From positions 16,368,001-16,432,000 of the forward strand of contig NC_065877.1 of the NCBI RefSeq assembly GCF_933775445.1: 64,000 bases of DNA, in the 5' to 3' direction. Positions 33,648-46,362 of this stretch are shown piece by piece (the stretch's first letter is position 1; every line of letters starts with the position of its first letter). The notes beneath the pieces are model-generated. The model was not told the DNA's origin, made no database searches, and saw only the letters and a list, made by a program, of their open reading frames with translations. Position numbers and translations under genes: made by a program. This DNA comes from Argentina anserina. Taxonomy: Eukaryota; Streptophyta; Magnoliopsida; Rosales; Rosaceae.

Positions 33648-35035
33648 TCACTTCTCTATAGGGTGACTAACGAGGCGATGATATTTGCAATACTTCAGAT
33701 CGTTGACACGATGCATTTCTTTTGGACGCTTGCACTCCGAAAAATCTATTATCTTGTTTTCGAGCAGATCCTCTAACATGCCCGCCACATCAGAGTTTGG
33801 GAACGGGTACGTCTTTCGCTCCATCTCCTTCAACGTGCGTTTACTTCTATCGTAGGTTCGAGGAGGTTCCACCTTATTGAACGCTTTCTTATCCCGCGTA
33901 GAGATCGTAGGTTCAAGGAGGTTCCACCTTTGGAAGGCTTCTTCACAACTTTGTCAAATCTACTTCTGAAGACTTTGTCGTTTCATTGGTCAACCAGGGA
34001 CTCATTATTTCCCTTATGACTTGCCAAGCTTACCTCCATGTCGTGGGCTCGAGTAGCCAACTCTTCGAAAGAATGAGGGTTGATTCCTTGCAAGATGTAT
34101 AGCAAATCAAAGTGCATGCCTTGGATGCACATTTCAACAGCTGACACCTCTAACAGTCGGTCCTTGCAATCAAGGCTAAGTGAACACCATCTATTGATGT
34201 AGCCAATCGCGGGTTCATCCTTCCATTGCTTCGTGTTAGTTAGCTCTATCATGCTCACCGTCCGCGTTGTACTTTAGAATCGATTAAGGAACTCGTGCTC
34301 CATTTGGTCCCAACTGTCAACATACTCCGGCTCCAAGTCTGTATACCACTCGAAGGCATTTCCCTTCAACGACCGAACAAACTGCTTGATAAGGTGATCA
34401 CCTTATGTCCCGGCGTTACTACAAGTCTCCACAAAGTGGGCAACATGTTGCTTTGGGTTCCCTTTACCTTCAAATTGTTGGAAATTTTGTGGCTGATATC
34501 CCAGCGGCAGCCTTAAGTTGTCAATCCTCTTAGTGTAAGGTTTGGAGTAAGTGAGGGAGTCACGAGAAAGACCTCCATATTGAGCCCGAATTGAGTTGGT
34601 GATGATGTCCTGTAATTGCTGGAGTGATAAGGAAGCAAGCGAGTCGCCATCGTTCTTGGACGTTTCTCCTTTTTCGTTTACTTTGCTCCTGCCAGGCGAC
34701 CCTTTGGTGGAGTTCTCATTATCGTGATCTCCCAACTTGGTATAAAGCTCAGCGATTTGCACGTCCTTTTCTTCAACCGTTCGGGTGAGCTTATCGACCA
34801 TCTCCAATAGATTGGAGAGTTGCTCCTCGATTGTGGATGCCCCCGTCACCAAGACCTGCGCATTTTCAGAAGAAGATTCATGCGGCATAGGATGAAAGTT
34901 ATCGCCATCTTCTTTGGGACTTCCATGGTATGATGCCGTGCTTGATTCGTCATCAAAGAAAACGTCTTCCAGGATAGGACCATCACCATGAACGGATAGA
35001 GGATATTGCTCCTTTGGCTCCTTCTCCTTTGACAC
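33648..35035 (-). pseudogene. Gypsy gag, frameshifted
   Basis: The frame opens with ATG at 35035 and an acidic N-terminal region containing a coiled-coil-like stretch (STIEEQLSNLLEMVDKLTRT). It then reads into LPLGYQPQNFQQFEGKGNPK, the start of the retrotransposon gag domain. The rest of gag is in other frames (33983-34258: ELTNTKQWKDEPAIGYINRW, MCIQGMHFDLLYIL). The zinc-knuckle-like segment lies near 33660 (CKYHRLVSHPI). Gag would form the virus-like particle. Confidence 0.75.
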
Positions 35036-35154
35036 TTACTTCTTCCCACTTTGAGAGACATGCTTTATTGCTCCCAAACTCACCAAGGTGATGACTGGTT
35101 GACGAGGCTTACTAGCAAGTGTCATAAACGTCGTGGGTTGAGCTCTAGCATTTG

Positions 35155-35994
35155 GTAGCTTAACGATTCTTCGTGGACTTGAGTTTGGATTTGGATTTGA
35201 TGAAGAACGAGCGATTTGGCAGCTTGACGATTCTTCGTGGACTTGAGTTTGGATTTGGACTTGATGAATAACGATCGATTTGACAGATAGATGATTCTTC
35301 GTGAACTTGAGTTTGGATTTAGATTTGATGAAGAAAGATCGATTTGGCAGCTTGATGATTCTTCGTGGACTTGAGTTTGGATTTGGATTTGATGAAAAAC
35401 GATCGATTTGGGAGCTTGATGATTCTTTGTGGACTTGAGTTTGAATCTGGATTTGATGAAGAATGAGTGATTTGGTAGCTTGATGATTCTTCATGGACTT
35501 GATGATCTTCGTGGACTTGAGAGACTTCGGGATTTCTCGAGAGTAATTTTGCTCAAGTGATTTTCTCTATTCTTCTCAAGTTTCCTCTCTTCATGTTGAA
35601 GAGAGTATTTATAGTGTCAAGGTTTCTATTTTGTATAATATTTTAATGACACTAAAATAATAAATTTCTTTAATTTTATAATTAAATCAATATGTATTTT
35701 CTGATTAATTTAAAATTAGTTATTCTCATAACTAAATTAAATAGAAAATAATTATTAATTATAGCCGTCAAATGTTTGATTACCATTTCGAATCGTCAAC
35801 GACATTCAATTTTCGATTTAAGTCAGAATCACGTAGCTTCGATCACGATCATCCATTTATGTGCTGACACGAGTTTTATTCAGATCCACACTAACTTTGT
35901 TAACTTTTGGGCAACGTGTGCAATTTTGTCGAGCTCTTGGTCGATTTACTTATTTAATGAAGATGGTTTACTCCATTAAATTTCATGCACAACA
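35155..35994 (-). repeat. 5' LTR of the first gypsy element, incomplete
   Basis: It shares the array unit, the ACTATAAATACT promoter box (plus 35604-35613) and the following AT-rich U3 sequence with 17400-18587. It has fewer array units (about five) and lacks the U5 end found in the other LTR. Its outer end diverges from the left copy within the last 10-15 bp, so 35994 is approximate. Confidence 0.7.
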
Positions 35995-36463
35995 TATTGT
36001 TTTCAGCTGATTCGTGCACAACATAGCTGTACATATATGCAGTAAGCTTTTGTTCAAGATAGCCTGAATTTTAAGTTCCTGCATACAGAATCAGAGAAGA
36101 CCAAATTGGATATATGATTTAAGAGTTCAAATGACGTCATGCAACTTCGGTTCCGTACCCTTATTTTTTGTCAGTAGTTGCAACTAGGGAATTTGCTAGT
36201 ATGTAATGTACCTTAGGAGATAAGCAACAATGATCAAATATACTTCTGTTAATATATAATCGTCTATAAATAACAGAGGTAGAATCAGGCACAAAACGAG
36301 TTGCTTGTATACATAATAATACAACACCACAATCAAATAACTCATTCTCTCTCTCTCACCATCCCCAAACAACACTCAGCTAAGAATCTAGTCGAATATA
36401 ATCTCACTAACCTCTTCGAATGAAATCTTGAGTCATCAAAATATATAATGGTAACTGGATCAC
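35995..36463. other. Flank between the gypsy element and the transporter gene
   Basis: This is probably the downstream region and 3' UTR of the minus-strand transporter gene. A short TGCACAACATA duplication sits at the gypsy border (35986 and 36014). A CT-rich stretch is at 36342-36360. No other feature was seen. Confidence 0.5.
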
Positions 36464-39400
36464 TTATCTAAACCTTCGCTTTGCTTCTCCATAAGCAACA
36501 ACCCCCATAACAGTTATCATGTAACCACCAATTCCGATGACAGTTACAGGGTTCTTGAATAAAAGAATTGAGATAACAACAGCCACAGCACCTTTTGCAT
36601 TACCTAATACCTGATTAAAACATAATATCAGTAGAGGAAATAGACTAGAGTTCAAGAAAAGTCAAAAGAGAGAATGAAGATGATATCAGCTAGAACAGTT
36701 TGATTCAATTGCATTTGGAGGTTTTTGCATAACATTTTAGCCTAATTTGTTCTGAGAGAGTAAATGTGAAATCATTGAGTGGTGGATTATTTTAAGTTGG
36801 TAACAATGTCCCTAAACTAAAAAACATGCTTGTCTAAACTCCATTTTATTTGTTTCAGGTCATCTGTAACACAAGCAGAAGAAAATCAGTGGTCGTAACT
36901 GGGAGCTTTCAGTTTGTGCCTAAACCACGACTTGCACAAATACACATTTGACATATACTGCTTAGACCCTCTGAAACTCGTTTGGAAGAATAAGGTGATG
37001 AACGTATTGATATGGAAAAAAAGAAGAAGGAAAAAGGTGTCAGAACCTGAAGTGTTAGTGCGCTTGTGTGCTTCGTCACCAAGAAATTTGACAAATTGGC
37101 AGAATAGGCCATTACTGAGTTAACCAAAAGAAGTAACCACATGAATTTATGCTCCCTTCCGAGTTTCAGAGTGACATCTACAACATTGGGCTCCATTATA
37201 AGTGCAGCAGGCAAGAGTACTAGAATAGCAATTGGTGACATATAAAGCAGCAAATTCATAGAGTTCAACTTTTCCCTGGCAAAACAAGACATCAAAGTAG
37301 CCAAGAGGTAAGGAAACATCAGAGCCAAGTAAAGAGTGCTTGGCTGGAGAATAAGATAGAGGAAACTTAAAAAAGACAAACATTTCCAAATCAAACAAAG
37401 AATATCAGGATTCTGAAAAGTCTAACTAATTAGAAGTTATGTCTTTGTTGTTCATTCCTCATCAACCCAATCAAGCAAGAAGGAAGTAAAAGTAGAAAAT
37501 TATTGCCTCGATCTTAGAGAGAATGTTGGCCAAGTGTGAGCGCAAAGAGATAAGTTAGATTGATACATGCAATTCTTATCTCTGTGTTGGCAAACGATCA
37601 AGCTTTCTGATAAGGGAAGGATATATGTGAGCATCTGTTTGTTTTGGAACTGGCATTTTTTTTTTCAAGGACAGCTCTTTCTGGTCATGAACCCATGATT
37701 GAATAGTCTAAGTTGGTCCATTTAACGAAACGCTATTACAAATAAAAAGATGTCATTAGATAATTGGAACAGTAGTGACTAATGCATAATCATTCCCGAT
37801 CCACATTCTAAGCAAAAAATAGGAATTCTAAGTGAAGTAATCATAGCCTCAATGGGCTGCCATAGTTCTTTATCTTATAGAACAGTGGCTCATATCTTGC
37901 TTGATTCTCCTATGACGAACTAATATGTTGTAATCCAATCCTCAAAAATTCAGAAAGCATTCTTCATACATTACTCCAGCTATTTACCTATCCACTGATA
38001 TACACATACCCCCCTACAATAGGGCATAGATAGGAAAACTGAAAGTATAAATAAATATGTGCGATAAATTTTTTCAGTTGTGTATCCAAGCCCATATCAA
38101 CCATTCAGATTCTTCATATCAATACAATGTTCCAAGTGGATTGAATAATGATGAAAAGAGTAAGTGTAAATGTCAATCAGCAGAATATATTCAAGGTGCT
38201 CAAATGACAGATTATACCGTAAAAGGTTTCAATTTTACCCGTCAGAAGAAAGTAGAATACCCTGAAGAACAGATTTAAATGCCCTTGCAGCGGTTGCAAT
38301 AATGCATATAACAAAGCCAAATAAGTGAAAACTCGGCTCACCCTGCCATGAACCAAGAAGTTTATGTAATTCCACTGAAATTGAAAAAGAAAAACACAAT
38401 CTGTTTGCAAAAATTGAAAGATAAAAAAGAAAAGGAAGATCAAACACAATGCTGTACGAAAGCTAAAAGTCTGTACTGTGTAGCAGAGAATCATTGGAAT
38501 AGTTCATTTTCTTTCTTATCTTTTGTTATAAAAAATTCTGCATATATGATTGACAAAAAAGAAACGCATCAGTAGAAAACCCTATGCAGCAGGCTATTAA
38601 GTTTAATCAGATGGTGTCCCATGACAATATATATACATTAAACACAAACCTTGCCTAACTACCTTCCCCAAACACGGTTTTGTTTCAATCATTTCCTCTG
38701 TTAATAATCCTATATTAGTTTGGGTTACACAGACGACAGTAAAGAGAAACAATAAGCAGAATGCTATTTTTTCAATCAAATTAGGATTAAGTCGCATGCT
38801 AGCACAACTATCAAACACCAACCTTGCATCACTACAACTACATTAGCCAAACATAGAGTTTGTTCTGGGGGCTCTCCTGGTTTCTCAAATTGCTTAAATC
38901 AACCACGGAAATCCCATTCTAACATTTTCAATTACATATGATCCAGTTGAAGCTCACTAACACAGCAATATTATACAACACTGACAATTAATGTATCAAA
39001 TCTACAGCAAGTTTTAGTTATAGAGTATAGCCAAATAACCCCATTTTTATACAAGCTCAGATCTGCATTATTAACAACCTTAGCAACTCTCCATAACAGG
39101 AAACGGATCAAAAGAAGCATAATACCAAATTAAGCATATCCCAAATTGTATTATGATCCAATGCGGGAAAAGGAAAGAAAGGGCATACCCCACTAGCAAT
39201 GACAACTCCAGTAACAACAGGGACAAGGGCAGCATAGGTAACCCAAGCCTCCCTCTTAAGAGTGGCCAGATACGCAAAAAGGGCAGTGAAAAACGGCGTG
39301 GTAGCACCAACAGCCTGGTTAAACGAGACAGCGAGGTATCTGAGAGAAATGTTGCCGCCGACAACAGACCCACAAAAGACAATACTCAAAGTGGCAATCT

Positions 39401-39635
39401 TGAGGAACTGGGACCTCGATTTGAGGGTCTGCAGAGGAACAACCTTGAGGAAGACGATGGAAATGTAGCTGAGAATGGCGCAGGCGGACATGTGGCACAT
39501 TGTGAGGAAGATTGGGAATCTGAAGCCATAGTTGGAGAGGAGGAACTTGTTGAGGAGGAGGACACCGATGTTTGATGAGTACCAGAGGACTATGAGGGAG
39601 CAGATGAAAATGGCTTGTTTCTGTGTCGACGACAT
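36464..39635 (-). CDS. UUAT-type nucleotide-sugar transporter (TPT/DMT family)
   Basis: Four exons on the minus strand: 39635-39189, 38342-38239, 37275-37047 and 36610-36464. All are GT-AG and in phase, giving 308 residues. The sequence follows Arabidopsis UUAT1 (At5g04160) closely as I recall it: [116 protein letters not shown], and a C-terminal AKRRFR. About ten membrane helices are expected. UUAT1 and its relatives are Golgi antiporters that bring UDP-uronic acids and related sugars into the lumen for pectin and other wall polysaccharides. The basic C-terminus could be an ER-export or retrieval signal. Substrate is inferred from similarity only. Introns 1-3 contain no recognised element. 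Confidence 0.93.
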
Positions 39636-39970
39636 TGTAACAGGTGCTTGGATTTGTTTGGGGGGAAGCTCTAATCTGAGAGCTCCAATGGGAAATGCCG
39701 AAATGGTGATGCTGTGGGTTAATGACTTGATGTGATTGAGATACGTGTGTCTTGTGCAACTGTAGGCGACAGTAGTGTGTCTCCGATCTCTCTCTTATTA
39801 TATTCAACCATACATATAAACTTTACAGTGGTAGACATGCTAGTGTAGTTTGTTTTGGGCAGCGAATTAGGTGTTTGACATGGATACAGATACGATCGGA
39901 CACATGAATTGACTTTAAATATGCTCTGGACACGCGAGTATCTGAATCGGACACGCACCAACTCATAATA
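39636..39970. other. Promoter side of the transporter gene
   Basis: This is the 5' flank of the minus-strand UUAT-like gene. No firm TATA box was assigned. From about 39870 it holds GATACAGATACG/GGACACG-type motifs that recur at 40740-40840, suggesting an older element around the foldback at 40292-40706. Confidence 0.4.
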
Positions 39971-39972
39971 AA

Positions 39973-40222
39973 AGTGAAAGTGCTTATAGTGAGATTCGAA
40001 CTTTAGTCATCCAAGGCACTCAACAACTCCTCAACCATTTCAACAGATTGAGTTTTTGTTATATTTATGCGCACTTTAATATATATAAAGAGAGAAACTC
40101 GTGATAAAAATAAGAATACTTGTGGTTGAATTCGAATTTTGGTTATCCAAGGTACTTATCAAGTCCTTAGTCATTCTAACAAGTTATGTTTTCATCATTT
40201 TAATGCACACTTTGACATATAT
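39973..40222 (-). repeat. Two imperfect tandem copies of a tRNA-like (SINE-like) unit
   Basis: Units of roughly 115 bp (starting near 39973 and 40102) share ATTCGAA, TTATCCAAGG or TCATCCAAGG, and a GCACACTTTGACATATATA-type end. On the minus strand the first unit has a box B-like GTTCGAATCTC (39991-40001) with a box A-like TGGTTGAGGAGT upstream (40026-40037). That suggests descent from a tRNA-derived SINE. The second unit has lost the box. Confidence 0.4.
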
Positions 40223-40291
40223 ATACATGTAAAATTCTATATATTTTCAAATTTATAAATTAATTTTTTAAATATATATATATATATATAT

Positions 40292-40706
40292 ACAGTCACT
40301 ATCCAGAGTGAAGGTTCACTCTGAATTTTCAGAGTGAAGTTCTAATTTTGGCACACTTTTCGGTCACATTTTTTCACCATAAGTGATTCAATATTTAGAT
40401 ATGCTATTCAAGATCATCTCTATAAAGTTTCATCCAATTTGACAATGATTTGAGCTTTCAAAATTGAGATTTAACACGAACGGTTCACGTTGAACAGTTT
40501 TAATTCATTCATTGATTTAATCTAATTTCAATATCTTAACGATGTCCGAATTAGATGAAATTTTGTAGAGATGATCTTGAATAGCATACCTAAATATTGA
40601 ATCGCTTATACTGAAAAATTTTGACCGAAAAGTGTGCCAAAATTGGAACTTCACTCTGAAACTACTCTGAAACTTCAGAGTGAACTTTCACTCTGGATAG
40701 GGACTG
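40292..40706. mobile_element. Foldback MITE with arms of about 190 bp
   Basis: It begins ACAGTCACTATCCAGAGTGA and ends in the near inverse (CTGGATAGGGACTGT). The complementarity continues deep into the element, for example ATGCTATTCAAGATCATCTC against GAGATGATCTTGAATAGCAT. Together the arms take up almost all of its 415 bp. It sits in TA repeats on both sides, so the target duplication cannot be read. It has no coding capacity. It resembles other plant foldback MITEs of uncertain superfamily. Confidence 0.85.
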
Positions 40707-41639
40707 TATATATATATATATTAAAAATAATATTTAATTAACGTGTCCACCACGTATCCGTGTTCAAAAAAATTTCTATATACTGTGTCTTCGTATTGAA
40801 TCGTATTCAATACGGACACTCGTGTTTGTGTCTGTGCTACTTAGGTAGTTTGGCATAACTGTTTTCCCATTTTCGTATAGCTAGAGGTTTTTCTGAGATC
40901 CGTTTCTCTTTCTAGTTTGTTTCATTAGTTTGAATATGCTTTCTCACGAAAAAAAAAGGAGTTTTATGACCTTGGGTGTATCTTGGAACTCTCTCGTACT
41001 CACATTCCAAACTTTTGAGTCACTAAGAATACCGTTTAAGCTATTTTGCTTAATGAAGTGTGATTGTCCCGACATAAGTACCTTTTAAGATGTTAGGTTT
41101 TAAATTTTAATAAAAAAATGCATTAGTATTATTGAGAATGATTCAATCACTTATTAATTATATTTTATTTGTCACTCTTCTAATGTGTGTTATATTATTT
41201 TTAACATTAAGAGCCAGTTAGGTTCGAAGTTGTAGAAAATTATGGGCTTAAATTAATAACTATGTTAAACTACGTGTTTGCTTTTTTTTTGTTTTTAAGA
41301 AAATAGTTTCCATTAACCACGGCCCAAATGGCTACATACATCATGAATTGTATTGCCCTACGACATTAAACAATGATCTAAGATCATCCGTTAAAATGCA
41401 ATCTACGATAAGTAACCCTCATTATAAAATGATTACAAAATAAACGTACAACTACATGAGAATAAAACAAGCATTCTAAGAAACCCATATAGCAAATGTT
41501 ACGCATCTCCTAGAGATCGCAATTGGTGTATGACACATAATACCCAGAATAAAATGTAGGCATCTACCAATCAGAATAATTTAGGTGACGCGTCAAAAGT
41601 CTACGCGATCCTCCTCCCACATTAGGCACTAGGAAGCTT
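40707..41639. other. AT-rich intergenic stretch
   Basis: GTGTCC/ACGTATCCGTG motifs lie at the start and AT-rich sequence follows. From about 41290 the sequence may already belong to the decayed LINE to the right. No gene was seen. Confidence 0.4.
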
Positions 41640-42245
41640 CACATGTGGAGCCCAAGGACCTGGTTTCTTGCTTGGCTTGGGGGCAAAATTCTTGTTGTCC
41701 AAGAGTCTCCCACCCTTCTTCCTAAACAAAGCAATAGCAGTTTCAAATCTTCATCGGTAAGTCCCAAAGCTTCTAGCCGCAGTTCTGGAACATGACCTCC
41801 CAAAATGGTCTTAATCTTTTTCGGTGAAGGGGAGTCTATTGCTAGTCGGCCCCTCTTCTTGGAGTTCTTCTCTGGTGAAAGCACTTTGTCCGTCTCCTAA
41901 ACCAACACAGGTACTAGATATAACATTATCATTATTACCTGAAGTAGGGGTATCTCCATGCATGATGGAATGATCATATGGCTCCCATGTACCTTTAACA
42001 ACATAATCTCTCTATCTAGTTTACGAGCCACCCGACATGTTCGGCACCTTGACGGCGTTGGTGGTGCACTCCGAGAGGACGTTGGTTCAACATATGCAGC
42101 CCAGAACTCAAAACCTCACTGTGGTCCAACCGATGGGGATGTCGAAACCCTAGAGGCTCTAGGCGGGGTTGAGCAAGGCATACCGACATGTGTGACCAAT
42201 TCACACTGTGCACAACGACCTTTCAGGCGATCAAACTGTTTTTAG
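41640..42245 (-). pseudogene. LINE ORF1 relic
   Basis: Minus-strand frames contain a zinc-knuckle-like CAQCELVTHVGMPC (C-X2-C-X4-H-X4-C). A Pro/Ser/Arg-rich tail and a final segment (PEKNSKKRGRLAIDSPSPKK, near 41880) follow. This layout is that of the C-terminal half of plant L1 ORF1. There are stops and frame changes. No reverse transcriptase follows, so it is a fragment. Confidence 0.45.
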
Positions 42246-42249
42246 TTCT

Positions 42250-43579
42250 TTTTTTTTATTTAAATGAAGAAAGATGATCAAAGATGCTCCGAGAATGCAA
42301 GGATTGCATTATAATGCAAATTTGAATGAGCAGGGACAACAACCTGGGGAGGTGGAGCACATGACCCAAACATGGTTTCGATCCCGATTATAAGGATGAG
42401 ATGTCTAGAAGTAGCACCGACATGCCAAGGTAGCCACTTTCATCCACCTCGAGTCTCTTTATCTTTTTGGTCTAGTTCTCATGCTTGTTGTTTTTGTGTA
42501 TCATCCCTGACTTGCATTTGATCGCTATGAAAATTTAACCAAAATAGTTTCAATGTCAATGTATTATTAGCTTACTGTACATTGCTGACCTCATAGTTTT
42601 ATGGCTAAGCTTTTGAGTTTGGGATTGTCTGACATATACAATTCTCTGTTCTAATTTTGTGGTCATGCTTTTACTTAGGATATGAGATGTCTAATGTCTT
42701 CTAGAGCATATAATCATCTTTTTTTTGCATAGCTACTATTCAATTGAAGAGTACTTACTGCTAGTGTCTGAATATGGTAAAGAGATGCAATTCCTATATA
42801 GTTCCATATCAGTTTTATTATTCAAATTTGAATAACTTTTGTCCATGACCATCTGTGGTTTGAATCTAGGACTTTGTTTAGTAAATCAGGTTTTTACATT
42901 AAAGAATCCTAACGAACTTAGTTGCTGCTTTTGTGCTGCTATGAGTGTATATGGTTTTTATTTTGAGTAGTATTTGTGCAGGTGGGAGCTGGAACACCAA
43001 AGAAGGATCAGTCGGCATTATATTTGTTCATGTTAAGTTCTTCTTGCAATAAAAACATAGTGGATATAGGAGCAGTAACAGCTCCAAATTGATTACGTTT
43101 GTGTTATTTGGTTACATATATGATTAATTCTGCATGTTTAGTAGGTTTGGGTGTCTGTTGGTACAGTGGTACCATTAATTATTTGCATTGAGGCTTTTGT
43201 TCTCATTGAGGCTTAAAGCATTATATGACATTTTAAATCCTTCATTACTAATTAATGCTATTATTTTGCAAGGTCATGGGGAGCAAGAGTGTGGAGCTAC
43301 TAAGCCTTTTATGTTCTGTAGGTGCCCAAGCTACATCAGATTATCAGACTTGGAAGTGATAATGCAAGCTTGTAATCATAGTTTTTAATGTTGTTGCTAA
43401 ACTCATGTAATTTATTGCCTCAGAAGTGTAGGAAGGATCTTAATTACTATACATAAAGCTTTAATGCTATTGTAACATTCTTGAGTTAAAAAAATGTAAC
43501 AATTTCTTTTCGATATCTTTGTTTCAATTTTGTATATCTTTTAACTAAAAAAATAAGATAAAATCTGGCATTTAAAATG
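42250..43579. other. Intergenic, no recognised gene
   Basis: The stretch is AT-rich with only short open frames (for example 43188-43388) that I cannot assign. It ends at the border of the second gypsy element. Confidence 0.5.
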
Positions 43580-43703
43580 TGTTGGCATAGGCTTATGCCC
43601 GCCAGAATCAGCACAACTATAAGCGCACTAAGACTAACAAATAGCCCAGTCTCGCACTACTAACAGTGAGCCAGCCGTACTAGCTGTGCAATGGGCTGCC
43701 CCG
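43580..43703 (+). repeat. 5' LTR of the second gypsy element, first part
   Basis: It matches 58808 onward (TGTTGGCATAGG to ...GGGCTGCCCCG). It stops at the inserted solo LTR, whose target duplication CCCCG is 43699-43703. Confidence 0.88.
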
Positions 43704-45961
43704 TGATAGGAGCACAAAGTGTGACGTTCTTAATGTGATTATGCCCTATTCTTACTCTTTGTTACCTCTTATTTAGTATGTTTTAGTTTCTTTTGTAAGA
43801 ATAAGTGTCTAGGTAGAGCTTATATCAATTATGAGTGAATTGATGATGAAATCGTGCTAAGTGTTAATAATCCTTGTTGAGATATGATTCCTTGTTCGAG
43901 TAGGATTCATCCTTTCGTATTTCTTTGTTTCTAACATACTTATTCTTATTAGGAAATACAAATCCATGTTGGAGAAGGAAAGCAATCCTAGTTCCACAAG
44001 GAAAGAGAAGAAAATACACTTAAAAGCCCAATCCATTCAAGAATCAAAATGCTGTCAATATTCATAGTCCAACTTCGACGGGCTCCCCTGGATAGCTCCG
44101 ATCGAGTTAGAAGACCTACTTTATATGGAAATAAAGGTATTTGAGTCTAGTTTCTGTAGGATTTGGAATCAAATCAATATCTTATTCCTACAGGGAGATA
44201 TGACCAAATCATTACTCGGAGGTCCAGTGAACTCGGCGGAATTATCTCAGCCATTGATTTGCTTTTGATCCAAGGGCTATGAGGGAAACTTGGGACTTTG
44301 TTCCTCCTGCATATAGAGCACAAATATGATCAGAATCTCCATAAATCCCTACACCAAAGAATGTCAAAGAAGGCATGCAGCAAATTAAATGAGAAGAGGC
44401 AAGAAAGTCAAAGAAGGCATGCAGCAAATTTAATGAGGAGAGCTAAGAAAAATCAAACATGGCTGCAACAATTAAGACTTTTGCTACCTCCCTAATTTAA
44501 AGGAAGAAATTTGTGCAAAAGAAATCAGCATTAAAGGAGGAAGAAGATATGCAATTAATGCAAAAGATATGCAATCCTTATAGAAATCAGAATTCTGGCA
44601 CTGCAGGTCATCCAACTTTGACGAGCTCCCCTGGACAGCTCAGAATGATTGAGAAAGTGCATGATATATGGATGAAAAGCCACGGAAGTCTAGTTGAAAT
44701 TACCAATTGGAATCATCTCAATATCTATTTTCTAGAGAAAGTTATGGCCACAACAAGGGACAAAGGTCAGATCTGCCGAATCTAGGAAACCTCAACCAAT
44801 TTGGTTTCAACTTTGTGGACTTTGTGGCCATCCTCCCTTGGGTTTCTTCCTCTATATATAGCACCTCATTTCCACAGAAAAACATCATCAACCTTACTCA
44901 CAAGACTTGCCAAAGCTCTGCCCAAACACTTTCATTCACCAAGCATCATAGAATCCGAATTCACCACCCTTCATCATATTTTCTGTCCAAAGCTTGGGAG
45001 CCTAGGATACCATACTCTTGAAGATCTCGTGCTACCTCTGTAAGGAACCTTGGGAGGAGAATTATAAAGTGTAACTCTTTGATCTTCATGTTAAGTTTTC
45101 GGGTTTTTATGTTCTTGTTCTTGGATGATTTATGTTTAGGTTTTGTTAAAGATATTTTTATTCTTGTCTATGAGATATTTGTAACTTTTGAATGACATCA
45201 TGAATTAAGGTTTTCGATTTTTAATTCAATGATTTTAGGTGTTATGCCATGAGTTTATGTTTATTTATTTAAATGATTTTCGGTGTGTTCTTACTTACGT
45301 GTGTGATTGATACCCGGAAGTTGACGTCGCATGTGTAATAATCCAAAGTTATAAACGATTTTGATACTTGGGAGTTGATTAATTGTTTGTTTTTTGTCAC
45401 CTTCATCGATTATTGCCTAGGTTCGGTTAGACTTGTGCATTTGAATATGTTTATCTTTTCTATGTGATTTTTGGAATTGCATGATTGTTGGTTAAGTAGG
45501 TGACATGCTTAATGAATTCAATATGCGTGGCTTTGAAGTTGCATGGTAGGATAAGTATGTTAGATTTCGAATGAGGTTGGGACTGAGTTCGAATGTGTTA
45601 AAGTGTCATTGAGTTAGGAACCTTGGGAGGAACTTAACTGCATAACCGATTCTAGGATGTATAATGAACCTTACGGCATGAACTTAATTGAGATTAGATT
45701 TCGTTACCTTTGTTCTTATGTTATTTGTTTGGTAATTGCTTATGTGTTGGTTGGTTGATCACATGCATATATTAGCTTAGGTTTATTTTATGTTTGATCC
45801 GAAATATATCTCAAATCTTTTAAACTCTTATGAATTCGTTGTTAAATGTTTGTGATTCTTTACCCTGGTTGGATCCCCGGTTTGTGAACGATACCCTCTT
45901 GCTTTATACTACTAACGATGCTTACAGGGTTAATATTGATCTCGAGTAATCGAACCGATCA
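43704..45961 (+). mobile_element. Solo LTR 1 (2258 bp)
   Basis: It begins TGATAGGAGCAC, ends CGAACCGATCA and is flanked by exact CCCCG duplications (43699-43703 and 45962-45966). It interrupts the 5' LTR of the second gypsy element. A TATATATA box at 44853-44860 in CTCTATATATAGCACC fits an LTR promoter. An internal direct repeat of about 48 bp with the core GTCAAAGAAGGCATGCAGCA occurs twice near 44359 and 44407. No internal retrotransposon genes accompany it, so it is the product of LTR-LTR recombination. The superfamily cannot be told from the LTR alone. Confidence 0.9.
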
Positions 45962-46315
45962 CCCCGCGGCCCAAACCGGCTATGGACGCGCCCTCACGCG
46001 CATCTCAAAGAAGACTCTAGAGAACACCTTATTCGGACCTCATCCCACACCGGAAGATAAGTAAATGATCTACCTCAACTCAACAATAAAAGGTCAAACC
46101 CTTGACCTCGTAAGGTAAGTACACTAGACCCTCTACTGTTACTCGGCATAAATTACCATCAGCCTAACTTGAGCGTCGGAGAGTTGTAGACCACGCCACC
46201 GTGGTCTATACTTTGATGACGTGTGCCATTTGTGACAGAAAAGAGACAAGGAGTACGGCCTACTTCACTTGCAAAGAATATAGCGTATCACATTAGTATA
46301 ATCACTACGTTAACA
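45962..46315 (+). repeat. 5' LTR of the second gypsy element, second part
   Basis: It resumes at CCCCGCGGCC and matches the 3' LTR from its 'GGGCTACCCCGCGGCC' point to the end, ACGTTAACA. The sequence after 46315 (TTAGTGCCGTCTATAGGAAT) occupies the primer-binding-site position. Confidence 0.88.
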
Positions 46316-46362
46316 TTAGTGCCGTCTATAGGAATCCGCGACAAAAAGTTACCAAAAATCAC

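Noticed and set aside
39153..39575. Plus-strand open frame opposite the transporter first exon
   Set aside because: It is the antisense shadow of exon 1 of the UUAT-like gene.
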